64,000 nucleotides of DNA from Seminavis robusta (GCA_903772945.1 CAICTM010000034.1:99201-163200), one strand, 5' to 3'. Shown: positions 31,501-42,979, counted from the stretch's first letter. Numbers and translations: made by a program. Notes: generated by a model not told the origin, from the letters alone.

Positions 31501-32836
31501 AACGCACTTTCTAAAGGTGAAACGACGAACTCACTACGACCAAGAAGGCAGCATGTCTGGAGAAACCAACCACAGCATGTCGGGTGAGGAATCGGGACCG
31601 TTCCGTTTCCAGGACGAAACACAAAAGTTGGTGGAGTGGAACTGCTCCATGCTGATTCCACATCTCAAGGCCATTCTGGCTCGACGACAAGTCACCAAGC
31701 CGACACGAAGCAAGGATCTCAGTACCGTGGAAAAAGACCTCAGTGAAAAGTACATGGTGCTGGGAGAGGTCAAAGAAATCATTGATTTGCCGTCCTTCGT
31801 CCCCGGTATGCCCGAAATTGATCCTTCGAGTGTCCGATTGGACCAAGAAGTGGTAGATCAGCTCCGTCGTTACATCATGGTGTTGTCTCAGCTCTACCAA
31901 GACAACCCCTTTCATTCATTCAATCATGCAAGCCACGTTACCATGTCCACAACCAAGCTGCTGGCCAGGATCAGCAATGGTTCTTCGGATGATCCGCAGA
32001 CGTTTGGCATCTGCGATCCACTGACTCAGTTTTCCATTGTCCTCTCGGCGCTCCTGCACGACGCCGATCATGGCGGGATTCCGAACCCCACACTGATCAA
32101 GGAGAATCCAACTCTTGCCAGTGCATACAAAAACAAGAGTGTAGCTGAGCAGAACTCTATTGATCTTGCATTTAGTGCTTTGATGCAACCCCAGTTTGAT
32201 GCGCTTCGCAAGTGCATCTACTGCAACGAAGCAGAGCTGCGCCGATTTCGCACAATCATCGTGAACTCAGTCATGGCGACCGATATCTTTGATCCTGAGC
32301 TCAGCTCTCTTCGCAAGAATCGGTGGAATCGAGTATTCGAAGACAACACCAGCAGCTGCAGTGACAGTGACAGTTCGCGGGGGGTGTCAATGACCGAAGA
32401 GGGAATCAACCGGAAGGCGACTCTGGTCTTGGAGCATCTGATCCAGGCTTCGGACGTGTCGCATTGTATGCAGCACTGGTTCATCTACGTAGACTGGAAT
32501 TCCAAGCTCTTTGAAGAAATGTATAGGGCATACCGAAAGGGAAGAACCAATACGGATCCTTCAACGGGTTGGTACAAGGGCGAAATCTGGTTTTTCGACA
32601 ATTATGTGATTCCACTTGCGAAAAAGCTCAAGGACTGTGGAGTCTTTGGAGTGTCAAGCGATGAATACTTGAACTACGCTGTGAAGAATCGTCGCGAATG
32701 GGAGGTTCATGGGGAGGAGATCGTTGCTGGCCTTGTGGCCAAGTTTTCATCTATTGAAATGTCTCCAGACGACGACGTTGCTGGTGAAGAAGAGGAGCCA
32801 AAAGATGATGGCTTCGCTTCTGTTATAGAAGTCTAG
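28579..32836 (+). CDS. Cyclase A: receptor-like class III nucleotide cyclase fused to HD phosphodiesterase
   Basis: Nine exons: 28579-28851, 28965-30315, 30440-30448, 30548-30664, 30754-30789, 30892-31030, 31116-31179, 31266-31323, 31407-32836; 3477 nt, 1158 aa, all GT-AG. TM1 is at about 58-80 and TM2 at about 434-458, flanking an extracellular domain (FPFVTIPNYPV) shared with cyclase C. IVSSLFPEMVRDR leads into the cyclase (about 525-700): MFADMAGFTAW (metal Asp), FKVETVGDSYVAVAG (Glu plus second metal Asp) and FGDTVNTASRME (Asn/Arg). The PDE domain follows: NPFHSFNHASHV (about 849), ALLHDADHGGIPN (about 897) and LIQASDVSHC (about 1030). It should both make and hydrolyse cAMP or cGMP at a membrane. 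Glu with Gln at the purine site leaves specificity open. The PDE exon is intron-free, unlike that of B. Confidence 0.9.
30440..30448 (+). other. 9-nt microexon of cyclase A
   Basis: ATATGGCAG sits between a CTCCAG acceptor and a GTGAGT donor. Joined to G at 30315 and GC at 30548 it gives GAT-ATG-GCA-GGC, so the protein reads MFADMAGFTAW, the conserved first metal-binding motif. Direct joining of the flanking exons keeps frame but loses Asp-Met-Ala. Confidence 0.85.
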
Positions 32837-32840
32837 CTAG

Positions 32841-33689
32841 CTAGCGTTGGGTAAATCTTTGAAGCAGCCATGGTACACATGTATTATAAGAAAAGAAAGG
32901 GGGATAGTAGGATGTATTAGTTTTTGGAGGATCTGGCAGGGCGTTTGTTGTCTTCCACGTGGTCCTCTCGAAACATCTGGCGTGAAATTCGTGCAATTTC
33001 CTGAAGCAGCGCACGTCATTGGCCAAAGTTTCAGCATTGATTGAAAGTCGGTCTTCTTCAGACAGCTGGCTGAAACGCCTGATTTGGATATCAGGATCAT
33101 CCTCGATTCTGATGTGGAAACGTGGATTGTAGTATGGGACACCATACTCATCATACTCTAGCTGCGTCTCATCGTTGCCAGCATTCGCTGGGTTGCCTCC
33201 ATTGTTTTCTGGAACTGGCCTTGGATTCGTTTCCTCCCTTACCGGTACCGGTACTGCATAGAAGACCAGCATGTGACCTTCAGGGATTCCCTGTGGGCCA
33301 TCCAGTACCGGTAGGATGCCAGTAGTCTCAAGACTATCATTGCCTTGGATGGTTGTCACTCGACCAGAAGAAGATCTGAATTTCAGGGTGGGACCTGGAA
33401 AATCCTCTGGGTAACGATTTTCTAGACCACGATATACTGCATGGAATGTTGCCGATTCTTTCAAACGGAAATACGTACCTCTAGATGCGTTACTCTCAGG
33501 TTTCCACTTCACTGCTAGAACATACTCATCCTCCTCAACTGATCCAACGACTTCTCGAGGCATCCTTTCACACATCATGATGGGAGCAGTCGTGACCCAT
33601 GTGCTAGTGTCCTCATCCCATGGCTGGTCCATCACCCAAGGAGTACCAGTGCCAGTAGTACCGGTAGCACTAGTAGGTTCAGAATCCAT
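32841..33689 (-). CDS. Intronless protein with possible SUMO/ubiquitin-like fold, 282 aa
   Basis: Begins MDSEPTSATGTTGTGTPWVM and has no intron. Residues about 55-147 follow a beta-grasp pattern: EYVLAVKWKPES, then GTYFRLKESATFHAVYRGLE (strand plus helix), TLKFRSSSGRVTTIQGNDSL, and a closing strand EGHMLVFYAV. This resembles Rad60/SUMO-like domains, but no conjugation Gly-Gly end is present, so it is more likely a binding or adaptor domain. The C-terminal third (NPRFHIRIEDDPDIQIRRFS) is unassigned. Its stop codon (32841-32843) lies 4 bp from that of cyclase A on the other strand. Fold assignment is inference from pattern only. Confidence 0.7.
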   Translation of the reverse strand: MDSEPTSATGTTGTGTPWVMDQPWDEDTSTWVTTAPIMMCERMPREVVGSVEEDEYVLAVKWKPESNASRGTYFRLKESATFHAVYRGLENRYPEDFPGPTLKFRSSSGRVTTIQGNDSLETTGILPVLDGPQGIPEGHMLVFYAVPVPVREETNPRPVPENNGGNPANAGNDETQLEYDEYGVPYYNPRFHIRIEDDPDIQIRRFSQLSEEDRLSINAETLANDVRCFRKLHEFHARCFERTTWKTTNALPDPPKTNTSYYPPFFSYNTCVPWLLQRFTQR

Positions 33690-34101
33690 GGTGTCTACTG
33701 GTAGCTGGTAGCTACTGGAGAAGGAACGGCACGGCTACGATGTGTCAGAGTACTACCAGTAGTATTCTTGTCGCTTTGGCCTAGCTAGCTAGCTTGGTTG
33801 CTGCACAAAAATTCCTTCCGACTCAGACCGCTCGTTTTACCGCTTTCTACGTCCCGCACTTATTGAGCATTATTGGACTGGACTCGCACACTTGGTATTG
33901 ACAATGACAATGGCAAACAAAAGGAGGACGAGGACGATCCAGGAGGATCTGAATAGGGACGGCGAAGACTAGCTACATGTAGCGAAAGCCACGCTTCTTC
34001 TCGGGACACATGTACAAAATCTATGGACTTGGAGGAGGCAATGTATTCTGATATAAATAAATAAATGTATGTGGAATAGGTGGATGCAATGTCTACATGT
34101 T
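33690..34101. other. Intergenic between the SUMO-like gene and cyclase B
   Basis: Presumed promoter of the minus-strand 282-aa gene on the left and 3' end of cyclase B on the right. CTAGCTAGCTAG occurs near 33,782. An (AAAT)-rich patch lies at 34,053-34,067. No gene is seen. Confidence 0.5.
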
Positions 34102-37100
34102 CTAGCAGTCGACACCATTGGAAACAGGCAGTCTCTCCGCTTGCTCGTGTGATTGCTCACAATCGTCGTGGACACGGACGTCGTCACCAAACTTGTGTTT
34201 GTAGTTCATCAAATACTGCTCAACAAGAGCTTCCCCCTTTTGCTCCCACTCCTGTTTTTGCATGAAGGAAAGCAGGCGAATCGAATCGAGATGGATGAGT
34301 TTCAGCTTCAACTAGCAGGCAGCCAAGTGCACGTACGTGAACATGTAGTTGCAGGCACTTACAGCTCTGTTTGTTCTGGCGTAGTTCAGGAATTCGTCGC
34401 TAGACACACCGAAAACACCACACGTGAACAGCTTTTTGGCCAATGGGATAACTACGATACGGTAGAGGACACAATGAGACAACTACACGTACAGAACAAG
34501 AAGCAAGCAAGACCCTTCAAACGGAAAAACTTACTGTAAAAGTCAAAGAATCCAAGTTCTCCCTGATACCATCCTTCCGATGGGTCCTTTTCGATTCGAC
34601 CAGTCTTGTAGGCTCTGTACAGCTCATGGAAGAGTCTCTCGTTCCACTTCACGTAAACGTGCCAGTGCTGCATCTGTGTCGTCATTGGATGGCGTTTCGA
34701 CATGGCTGGTGTAAGCAACAGGTTCCTGCATGGTTTGCTGTTTGAAATTGCTCCATAATGGTCTGACTTACCGTGTGGGAAATGTCGCTGGCCTGGATCA
34801 AGTGCTCAATCTGCAGTATAGTCGAAAACGAGACAACACAGGAAACATGCATCAGCAGCCGAAAAAACAATGCAACATGCAACAAACTGCGTTCAACACT
34901 CATGGATCCGTACCACAATCGTTGCCTTTCTGTTGACAGCCATCTGGTCCTCCTCTTCTGATTCTTTCTCCTCGCTGAATGCCTTATTCCAACGGTTCTT
35001 GCGGGCAGCGCCAAGCTCCTTGTCCATCTGCATACCGGTAGCATGAATAGTCATAGCAGTCGACAGAAGAAAGCAGAATGAGTCTCAAACCAATTTGCAT
35101 CCCTGAGAGACCAGGGTTAATTGAATACCGGAGACTTACAATGTCAGTCGCCATTACACTGTTCACAACAAGGTGTCGGAAACGCTGATACTCTTCCGCA
35201 TCACCACAGATACAGTTGAGCAGATCCTTGTACTCAGGTTCATGGAAGAGATCCCAGGCCAAATCCAGACTGTTCCTTTCGGCTACGCTCTTGTTGTTAT
35301 ACTTGACCGCAAGCGGATCATTCTCCGTGACCAGCGTCGAATTGGGAACGCCTGTAGAGAGAGATTGAAGTTAGGTCATTAAGAACACTTCTTCCAGCTG
35401 CAGCGAAGGGTCCCAATCATAACCAAAGCTCACCTTGATGATCGAGATCATGAATCAACGCCGCGTAGGCACAGGCAAATTGGATCATAGGTTCTGAGGT
35501 TAAACCGAAGGTAGCAGTGTGAAGTTCTGCCTCGACCCTTTGAAGATCACATCCAACCTCTGCCTTCTTTGAAACAATTTCCTTTGGTGCAAGGATACGT
35601 GTCATCATCTTGTCAACACTCATCAGGACGTGGGAGGCATGTTCGAAGGAATGGAATGAATTGTTTCTGTTCAAGAGTGCAATGGGTAAGTGGTCAGCGA
35701 AACAATACGGACTCAGTTGGTGATGTTGCAAGCATTTGTGAAACTTACCGGTACATGGCAGAAATCTTGGTGATCAGGCCCTGCAATTGGTCCACCACCA
35801 CGTCGTCGAGAACGATGGAATCCGGGTCCACTTGCTGAGAAATAGCGGCTTCGCTGAACCCAGGAAGCGCGATGATCTCTTGGACAGTCTCAAGTGCACA
35901 CCCCTGCAGCGACGTTTCGGAAGTCGAGAAGCTGGAAGCTTTTGATCTAGGCTTGTTCATTGCATGTCGCCTTGCAAGGACACGTCGTAAGAGCTTGCTA
36001 AGGACTTCCAAGTTCCAATTCACCAATCTCGTCGTTTTGGCATCTTCACGGTCTGTGGTATCACGCGCTCCTGGGGTCTGAGTTGGAGCCGATACGCTCG
36101 CCTTGGAGGCCTTTGAGCCAGAGATGATTCGCACAAAATATGTCTGCAGACGCCCCTTCCCTTTGATGTTGATCTTTTCCTCACGAGGGACAATCCACTT
36201 TTCAAAACCAGCTTCCGAAATCAACTCTGCAGTGTATGCAGAACAGTGGATCTTGTTTTGGGCTCCGGTTGATTCCATTCGAGCAGCCATGTTGACTGAA
36301 GTTAGAGCAAGGGCAGGCATTGAGTGAGATCAGATCTGATCCACTATCTGTATATATTATACAAATCGAGTGAAAGTCAAGTTGGAGGACTATTATACGT
36401 ACCAGTATCTCCAAACAGCTGAAAGCGACCTTTATCACCTCGCAGAACACCTGCAGTGACTTGTCCGCTGTGAATACCAACCCTCAAAGCGAGGTCGGCA
36501 GTGTCAGGGCCCAGAGTTGTTTCAAGGGCTGTGCAAATGCGGAGATAGTTGGAAGAAAGAACAAGTGCGATTCGTTGTGAGCTTGAAGCGTGCATGAATC
36601 GAATCTCTTCCAGGGCATTTGTTCTTGAAGAAAGATCAACTTACCTCTCGAAAGCTGATGCATTCGTTTGATGCAATCATTCGCAAACCTGGCAATGACG
36701 ACAGCATGATTCTTTCGAGGTTCGGGAACACCTGACACAGCTGGAAGAATTGAAAGTGGACAGGGGAGAGGAGTGAGATTCAACATCATGCATGTGTCCA
36801 GGCTGATCCCGCGGCCTTTTTTGAATCGTACCAACATAACAATCGCCCTGTTCATGGAAGAGACAAGATTTTGATGAGTGTCTGTCAAAGTAGAGGGGCA
36901 CGAGACATAGAAAGACCTGCTGCTACAGGCTCAAAACTTACCACTGTCTCCACCTTGAAGACTCGGCGCCGCTTGGCAATGTTGTCGAATGAATTATAGA
37001 GGATTTCGAGTAGCGTAAAGACTTGGGATGCTTCGCGTACCGAGCTCCAAGCCGTGAATCCCACCATGTCCATGAAAACGACTGTTGTGTATGGATGCAA

Positions 37101-38708
37101 CTCAGCGATGGGTTTGCTTCCAAAGAGCCCCTCGCTGGTGAGCTGGTCACTTGGGCGAAAGGGGTTCTTGTCAGAGCTGTTCTTGTCGCTTCCGTTATTG
37201 AGAAATGCTTGAGCCTTTGAAAGAGGCTGTGTTCGTTTAGCCTTGGCAGCGGTTGCATCTTGAATGAGGCGTTCCCGTACTTTTTCTGGGAAGAGACTGC
37301 TGACAATGGAAGCTTCAGCAGCAGCTGTGGTGATGATTCGTTGCATTTTGATGGACTTTCTCAAGTTGTGTAGCATCCAGATGGCGAGGAGGAGTGATGC
37401 AAGGAAGATCATGGAACCGCTAATGACGATAAAGGTCAAGTCTGGCTGGTATGAATCATCGACAGGAAGTATGGCAATCTTCCAAGTGCGAGAGGCCACA
37501 GCAATGTCAGCTTCGAAGAATAGCTTGGAAGATCGATCGAGTTGATCCAGAGGGACTTGCGGGAACGACAAGTCTTTGACGTCCGTTTTGTCTTGAGCGG
37601 AGGAGGATGCATTCTGCCCAATTCGAATCTCAATTCCACCCATGACCATGGGGGGCTTATCCTCCGACGTGATATCGTAAAGGTGAGCGGCGAGACTCTC
37701 TCCCTGGTTGCGTGATGCTCTTGTCAATAGATCCCTAACCTTGACAACCATATTGGAGAGGTCTCTATGCTGGACATTGGGGGTAAGATCCTGTGGGATG
37801 AAGGGACCTGGATGAAAGAGCACGACACTGTTTCCATATGCCTCTGTTTCGTGAACCAAGATGAAGGGCGCAGTAAGAGCAGGCTTCATGGTGCTGAGAG
37901 CTTGAAGGATGGCTGGCTTGAGATTGGGCACAGTGAAGAGATCCAAATGCCCCTTTCCTCCCAAGTTCTTGACAGGTTCCATAAAGTGCATGGGGAAGTA
38001 CCATGGCTGTTCTGATCGGTGCTGCACGGTGAGCGGAGGTGCTCCTTCTTGCTTGTCTGGATTGGGCTGGAGTCCCTTGAATCCAGTATAGTTGAATCCA
38101 GGCTGATAGGCAGGCCATTCTTGAGACGCCCTTTGTTCCATAGCAGCTCGTTCGGCATGAGTGGCATTGGGGATCCACTCTGCTGCGAAGAACTCTAGCT
38201 CTTGATCGTAAATGAGGTACTGATATAAAACCCTAAAGTCCATGCGGGTCATGTTGTCCGTCCTCCAGTTTCTGCAACTTTCGTGAATCCAAAGGGTCGC
38301 AAGCTCGTAGTCGTGCCACGAGTTGACAATCTCCTTTTTCATCTCTGCAGCTCGTCGTTCAAAGAGAGCTTTCTGGTCGCCATTCGCGTTGGATATGCCC
38401 AAATAGAGAAAACTGGCACTTGCCAGAGCGCCTACAAGAACCACGAGAAAAGCCACCAAGTAGGTCTTTTTGGCAATGCGGTCCATGTCCAAGGATTGCT
38501 TCTCGAGGACACTGCCACCGCCACTGGCACTGTTGGAACGCACACTGGACCCGTTGGTCTCATCGAGAAAGTCCAACAAGTTCGAATCGTCGTCGTTTTC
38601 GTACACCTGGGAAAGCTCGTCTAGCGCCAACACGCCTGAACCTACCAGGCTGCTAGCATCCGACAAACCCGAGGTGCCCCCAGGAAAACTGCCATGGCTC
38701 ATGGTCAT
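34102..38708 (-). CDS. Cyclase B: CHASE-domain class III nucleotide cyclase fused to HD phosphodiesterase
   Basis: Twelve exons: 38708-36942, 36847-36832, 36740-36645, 36528-36403, 36295-35749, 35666-35434, 35351-35140, 35027-34914, 34810-34772, 34673-34535, 34451-34363, 34251-34102; 3528 nt, 1175 aa. TM1 about 82-104 and TM2 about 423-448 enclose a CHASE-type sensor (about 150-340): ELEFFAAEWIPNATHAERAA, QPWYFPMHFMEPVKNLGG, TAPFILVHETEAYGNSVVLF. CHASE domains bind small extracellular ligands. Cyclase: IVSSLFPEKVRER, VVFMDMVGFTAW (Asp near 537), VFKVETVGDCYVAVSG and FGDTVNMAARME. PDE: NSFHSFEHASHV (about 855), ALIHDLDHQGVPNS (about 922), LIQASDISHT and FFDFYIIPLAKKLFTCGVFG. All catalytic positions I can check are present. 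Exon 2 is 16 nt and carries the second metal Asp. It converges on cyclase A. Confidence 0.9.
36832..36847 (-). other. 16-nt microexon of cyclase B
   Basis: GGCGATTGTTATGTTG between CAG and GTACGA. It encodes Gly-Asp-Cys-Tyr-Val, including the second metal-binding Asp. Skipping would change the frame. Confidence 0.85.
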
Positions 38709-40066
38709 TGCGGAGTTGTGTTTTGTACTTACTTACTTAGTTACTTACTTAGTTACTTAGTAATAGTAGTATTAGTGGCTTGTAGGTAGCTGGTAGCTAG
38801 CTTGTTGGTTGGAGGGATAGTAGTACTACTAGTAGTATTAGTATTAGTAGTATTAGTTAGCAAATGAGAAATTCAGGCTTTGCAAAAGTCTTCAAGGAAA
38901 AAAGTGAGAAGAACTGCAAAGGTTCAAAAGTTGGCTGCTCGAGCAAGAAGCAACCGGTTCACTTCGGGCGACAGCTCAGTCGAGATACATGTACATGTAG
39001 TCAAACAGTTACTGTGGAAGTGGACGTCTTCAGTATAGAGAGCCAAGGAAGGATGGCCCAAGATCTTGACTTCCGATTACCGATAGCCCATACCGGTACC
39101 GGTGGTACTCTAACCACTGAAGAAGCAAACATCTCCTACTATTAATAGCAAGCTAGCTACTAATAGCAGCATAGCAGCTGCTACTGCTAGCTAGCTAGAG
39201 CCGTGGAAATTTTACGCACGCGGAGTATGTTTCGTGTAGCTTTTGACAAAGTCATTCACTGGGATCTGGAATGAAGGGGCCACTAATACATTTATTTACT
39301 TAGCTTAGCCACGGAAGTTTAACCAGTAGCCGGACATCGTCATCGAAGCGGCCAGAATTTCAACAGGAAGTGGGTTCTTCAGAACTCCCACCCCTTTCCT
39401 TTTAAAACTACTTCTCTTCTTACTCAGACATTCGGGGAGTACTCAAGCAGCACCAACCATTAACTCAATAACGCCAAAAGAACACCAGAATTGATCATGA
39501 TTGCCAGGATAGGATAGTATCCTGGCAATAGCTCCAGAGCGGATACAGCTCCAGAGCTCCAGAGCTGCTCCAGGCAGACAAAGCTGTTTCGCTGTCACCT
39601 CATAAAATAACCACTGTGGGATGGTAATAACTCATTTGCAACTGCTCAGAAAGCTTCTTAATGCATGGGTCACTCTAAGCTTGTCTCCATGATTAATTTT
39701 GTCATTCAGCCAGAAAGGAAGCTTTCTTTAAGTCTATTACTGTGCACGGAAAGCTTCATATGCATCTCTCTTCGTTGGTTGGGGTCATTTCGGTCATTCA
39801 ACATTCACTAAAGCTGGCCAAAATAAGTCCGGTCATATGAGTCACTGGGAAAACAAAACTGAAAACCACTGAAGCCTCCCTGGAAGAGCTACTGTACTCT
39901 CTTGCTTCCGCAAAAATTAAGGCAGGGGCGAGGGGTAGGAAGGCTTCCGTAAACTGTTCTTAATCACGAGTGTTCTTCTGAATAAAGCTTTACTCAAGTA
40001 CTAGCTAGGCAGACAGCTCTAGCCTCTAGCTAGTACATCGATCCACTGGAAGCAGTGGCAGTACCA
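38709..40066. other. Intergenic upstream of cyclase B
   Basis: No gene. TTACTTACTTAG repeats lie at 38,732-38,762 just upstream of the start codon and GTAGTATTAGTAT repeats at 38,766-38,855. The stretch 39,200-40,000 has no open frame with protein character. Confidence 0.5.
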
Positions 40067-40466
40067 GGACCGTCCGACGGTTTTCACTCAGGCTTTAAAA
40101 ACGGGCACGACTGACTCATAATCCTGGTTCTCATAAGGGGTTGTTTAAGGGGATGTTGAAGCTTTAAGGGGTTGTTTAAGGGGATGTTGAATATTTAAGG
40201 GGTTGTTGTTAAGGGGTTGTTTATTTAAGGGGATGTTCATTCGTGATAAGGGGTTGTTGTATGGCGTTTCAATGAAGGCTTAAGGGGTTATTTTGAGGAT
40301 ATAGGGGGATGTTGTTAAGGGGTTGTTTATTTAAGGGGTTGTTTGAGGGGATGTCAAAGCTTTAAAGGGTTGTTTAAGGGGTTGTTTAAGGGGTTGTTTA
40401 AAAGATGTTGTCAGTCGTGGCAATTTGAAGATTTTTAAATCCTGAGTGAAAAGCGTCGGACGGTCC
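40067..40466. mobile_element. TIR element with TTTAAGGGG arrays, copy 1
   Basis: The left end GGACCGTCCGACGGTTTTCA continuing to CTCAGGCTTTAAAAA is mirrored at the right end (ATTTTTAAATCCTGAGTGAA, then AAGCGTCGGACGGTCC). Subterminal CACGACTGA is also inverted. The interior, 40,136-40,410, is a tandem array of TTTAAGGGG(T/A)TGTT units. There is no coding potential, so this is a MITE-like element. Clear target duplications are not seen. Confidence 0.8.
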
Positions 40467-40975
40467 AGTACATGTATGTATGCATAAGCATGTAAGCATG
40501 TACAGCTGCATGTACTAGTATGGGTTGGCCATGATTAAATTTTTCTCCGCCCCGTAGAAAAATTTGGTGAACGGAAGGGAAGGAAGGCTTCCGTAGACGA
40601 TTTTTGGTTTGGTCAGTGGTGAATTCATGAAGCAAGCACCACAGTGCATTCTTCGAGAGGATACTAGTACTATAATATATAATAGCTAGTAGCTTGTAGA
40701 ATACCGGTACTGTACAACTGTGCTACCACCTACAACCGGTATGAACTCGAGTAGCGCTGTGCCAGATACCTGGTGGTACGAACCGGTACTGGTTCAACTT
40801 CATCAACCACCAAGAGCTCGGCCACCATCGACCATCAACCATCAACCATCAACCATCAACCATCGAACCCATAGGGGATGAGCAAACTTGCCCATGGCTC
40901 TGTGTTGAATTTGTTAGAGCGTTTTTGTAAAAATTGTGTGCGCTAAGCCAATCTTTTACTTTGGCTGTTTTTCTC

Positions 40976-41118
40976 TATTGGATTTGATTGGATTGCATTG
41001 GATTAGATTGGATTAGATTGGATTGCATTGAATTACAGTTTACTATATAAATAACAGTACTATTTGGAATCCAATTCAATCCAATTCAATGCAATCCAAT
41101 CCAATCCAATCCAATTAA
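40976..41118. repeat. GATTG / CAATC imperfect inverted repeat
   Basis: The left arm has repeated GGATTGCATTGGATTAGATT ending TTGCATTGAATT. The right arm has AATTCAATGCAATCCAATCC. About 40 bp of AT-rich loop separates them, enough for a long hairpin. Confidence 0.75.
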
Positions 41119-41424
41119 ATGTATCTTCCTGCAAAAATAGGAATTTCGTCTTTTTAACTGATTTTGGCGAGTCACACTCCATTACAATTCAGGGCTATTG
41201 CAAGATTTGCCCATCCCCATACCGGTACGTGCTACAGTACGCTGTACATGTACATCATACCGGTACGGTACTACGTTTCTGCAACAGTAGTTGCACAGCC
41301 TCAGTATGTGGTATAACCTATCTATTCGTCGTTAAAAAATAAGTGGATAAGTAGTGGAGTTTGAAACGAGTTTGAAATGCCATCCTGTACCGGTACCACC
41401 AGGTGGTTTCGGGATATCAAAATT

Positions 41425-41495
41425 TGTCCCCCATTCCAAAATTGGTCCCCACATTCCAAAATTGGTCCCCACATTCCAAAACTTGTCCCCCCTAC
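41425..41495. repeat. 20-bp tandem repeat
   Basis: ATTCCAAAATTGGTCCCCAC appears in about 3.5 head-to-tail copies, the outer ones diverged. Confidence 0.8.
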
Positions 41496-42973
41496 CAAAA
41501 TGCACCCTCACATGTGCACACGCAAGCTACCGGTAGCATGTGCCTTTCCGCTGACGGGAGGTTCTTCTCCACTTCTACGGGTAGTCTATTCTTTTGGTTT
41601 GCCTTTTACGAGCTCCCCTGTCTGATCGAGAGATATAGCAAGCTGCGTGAATCATGATGATTCAAATCCTTTCCCTGCTTGGTTCCACCTCCTCTGGCTC
41701 CTTCTTCGGCACTTGCTCGCTGACAAGGTGACGACGCAAACACTTCTTTGTTGCTTTGTTGCTTTTGGCTGCTCTCTAGTTTTTATTAAGTACAAGACAA
41801 AGTTCGAAAGTTAGCCGGAACAACGGGATTACTGGATTAGACTAGTATTAGACTCCCCCCTGGTGCGAGCTACCGTACGGGAGCAGCCAGGGGCGCATCA
41901 TCGAGCAGTTCGTGGCTCAGTCTAACATGCCCTGGTTCCAGTAGCACTAGGTCCTAGGTCCTAGGTCCTAGAGCTAGACTACCGGTAGGTACAGAAAGAG
42001 CAAGGGAGTACTCTCTCTCTCTGCTGGCTGGGTCCTTCCGATATCCTTATTCGGATGCATTGGCAACTTTTACGATCCCAGCTGCCTAGCTAGCTGGCAA
42101 GCCAAAGAGCGGATTGAGAAATCTTTCTGGTGATCAAGCCAGCAGCCTGCAGCAGCCATAGCCTGGTTCCTTCAAGGCTCCAGAACACCACGTTCCGTAG
42201 TGACAACTGGAACGAAGTGAATGAAAGCAAGCCTACCAGTAGGCCAGGATTGAAAACAAGGCGCGGTGCATAGACTAGTACAAACAGACGGCTTGTTATT
42301 CAGCTATTTTCTACTCTCTGGCTAGAGCTAGCTAGCTAGTACCTGGTACTGAGCAATCGTGTCAGCTTTTGCTATCGGTAGTCTACGACATCAGACGGCG
42401 TACTGCGAAAACCCAGTCTGTCCATCTTCCGGCATTCCGGTACACACCGCGATACCATTCGTGGCTCGTCGAAGGCAGGCAGCTCAGCTCCGATAGCTGC
42501 TCCGATTGAGCTCCGTTGCATGCCATCCATAGACTGTAAACAAGCTCCAACAGCTTCGACGGAGAGAGAATCCTGCCGTTGTCGGTGATCTCCGATGTTA
42601 CTGTTCGGATTTTCCTCGGCGCTTCGCAGGGAGAGCACACACACGAGCTCCTACAAGCCAGGTATTTGCTACATGCAGTCTAGCTAGCTATTCGTGCCGC
42701 GCCGGTACATTACTGGAAATAGGCATGGAACTCTAGCTACTAGCTAAGTTGGTGCCGTAGGTATGGTACGTCGATACTAGTACCTTGTGGGTGAGTCTAG
42801 CGACTTTATCGGTGGTGCTTGTGCAGGGTATGGCAGTTCTTCTTACCATTGGTGGCCTCCTTTCGTTTGGCTTTCTTCATACTTGAGCTCACAATTCACA
42901 ATTCACAACAAGCAAACACAAACAAGCAAAACACAACAAACTTGAAAGCAAAATACAATATACACACGTTCAT

Positions 42974-42979
42974 ACGTCA
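42974..42979. promoter_or_regulatory. Possible cAMP/CO2-response element upstream of the carbonic anhydrase gene
   Basis: ACGTCA (TGACGT on the other strand), 74 bp before the start codon. Elements of this sequence control CO2/cAMP-responsive carbonic anhydrase genes in the diatom Phaeodactylum. A single 6-mer can occur by chance, so this is only suggestive. Confidence 0.25.

Noticed and set aside
40136-40410. TTTAAGGGG array as an interstitial telomere
   Set aside because: The array lies inside terminal inverted repeats shared with a second locus and the unit is not TTAGGG/TTTAGGG.
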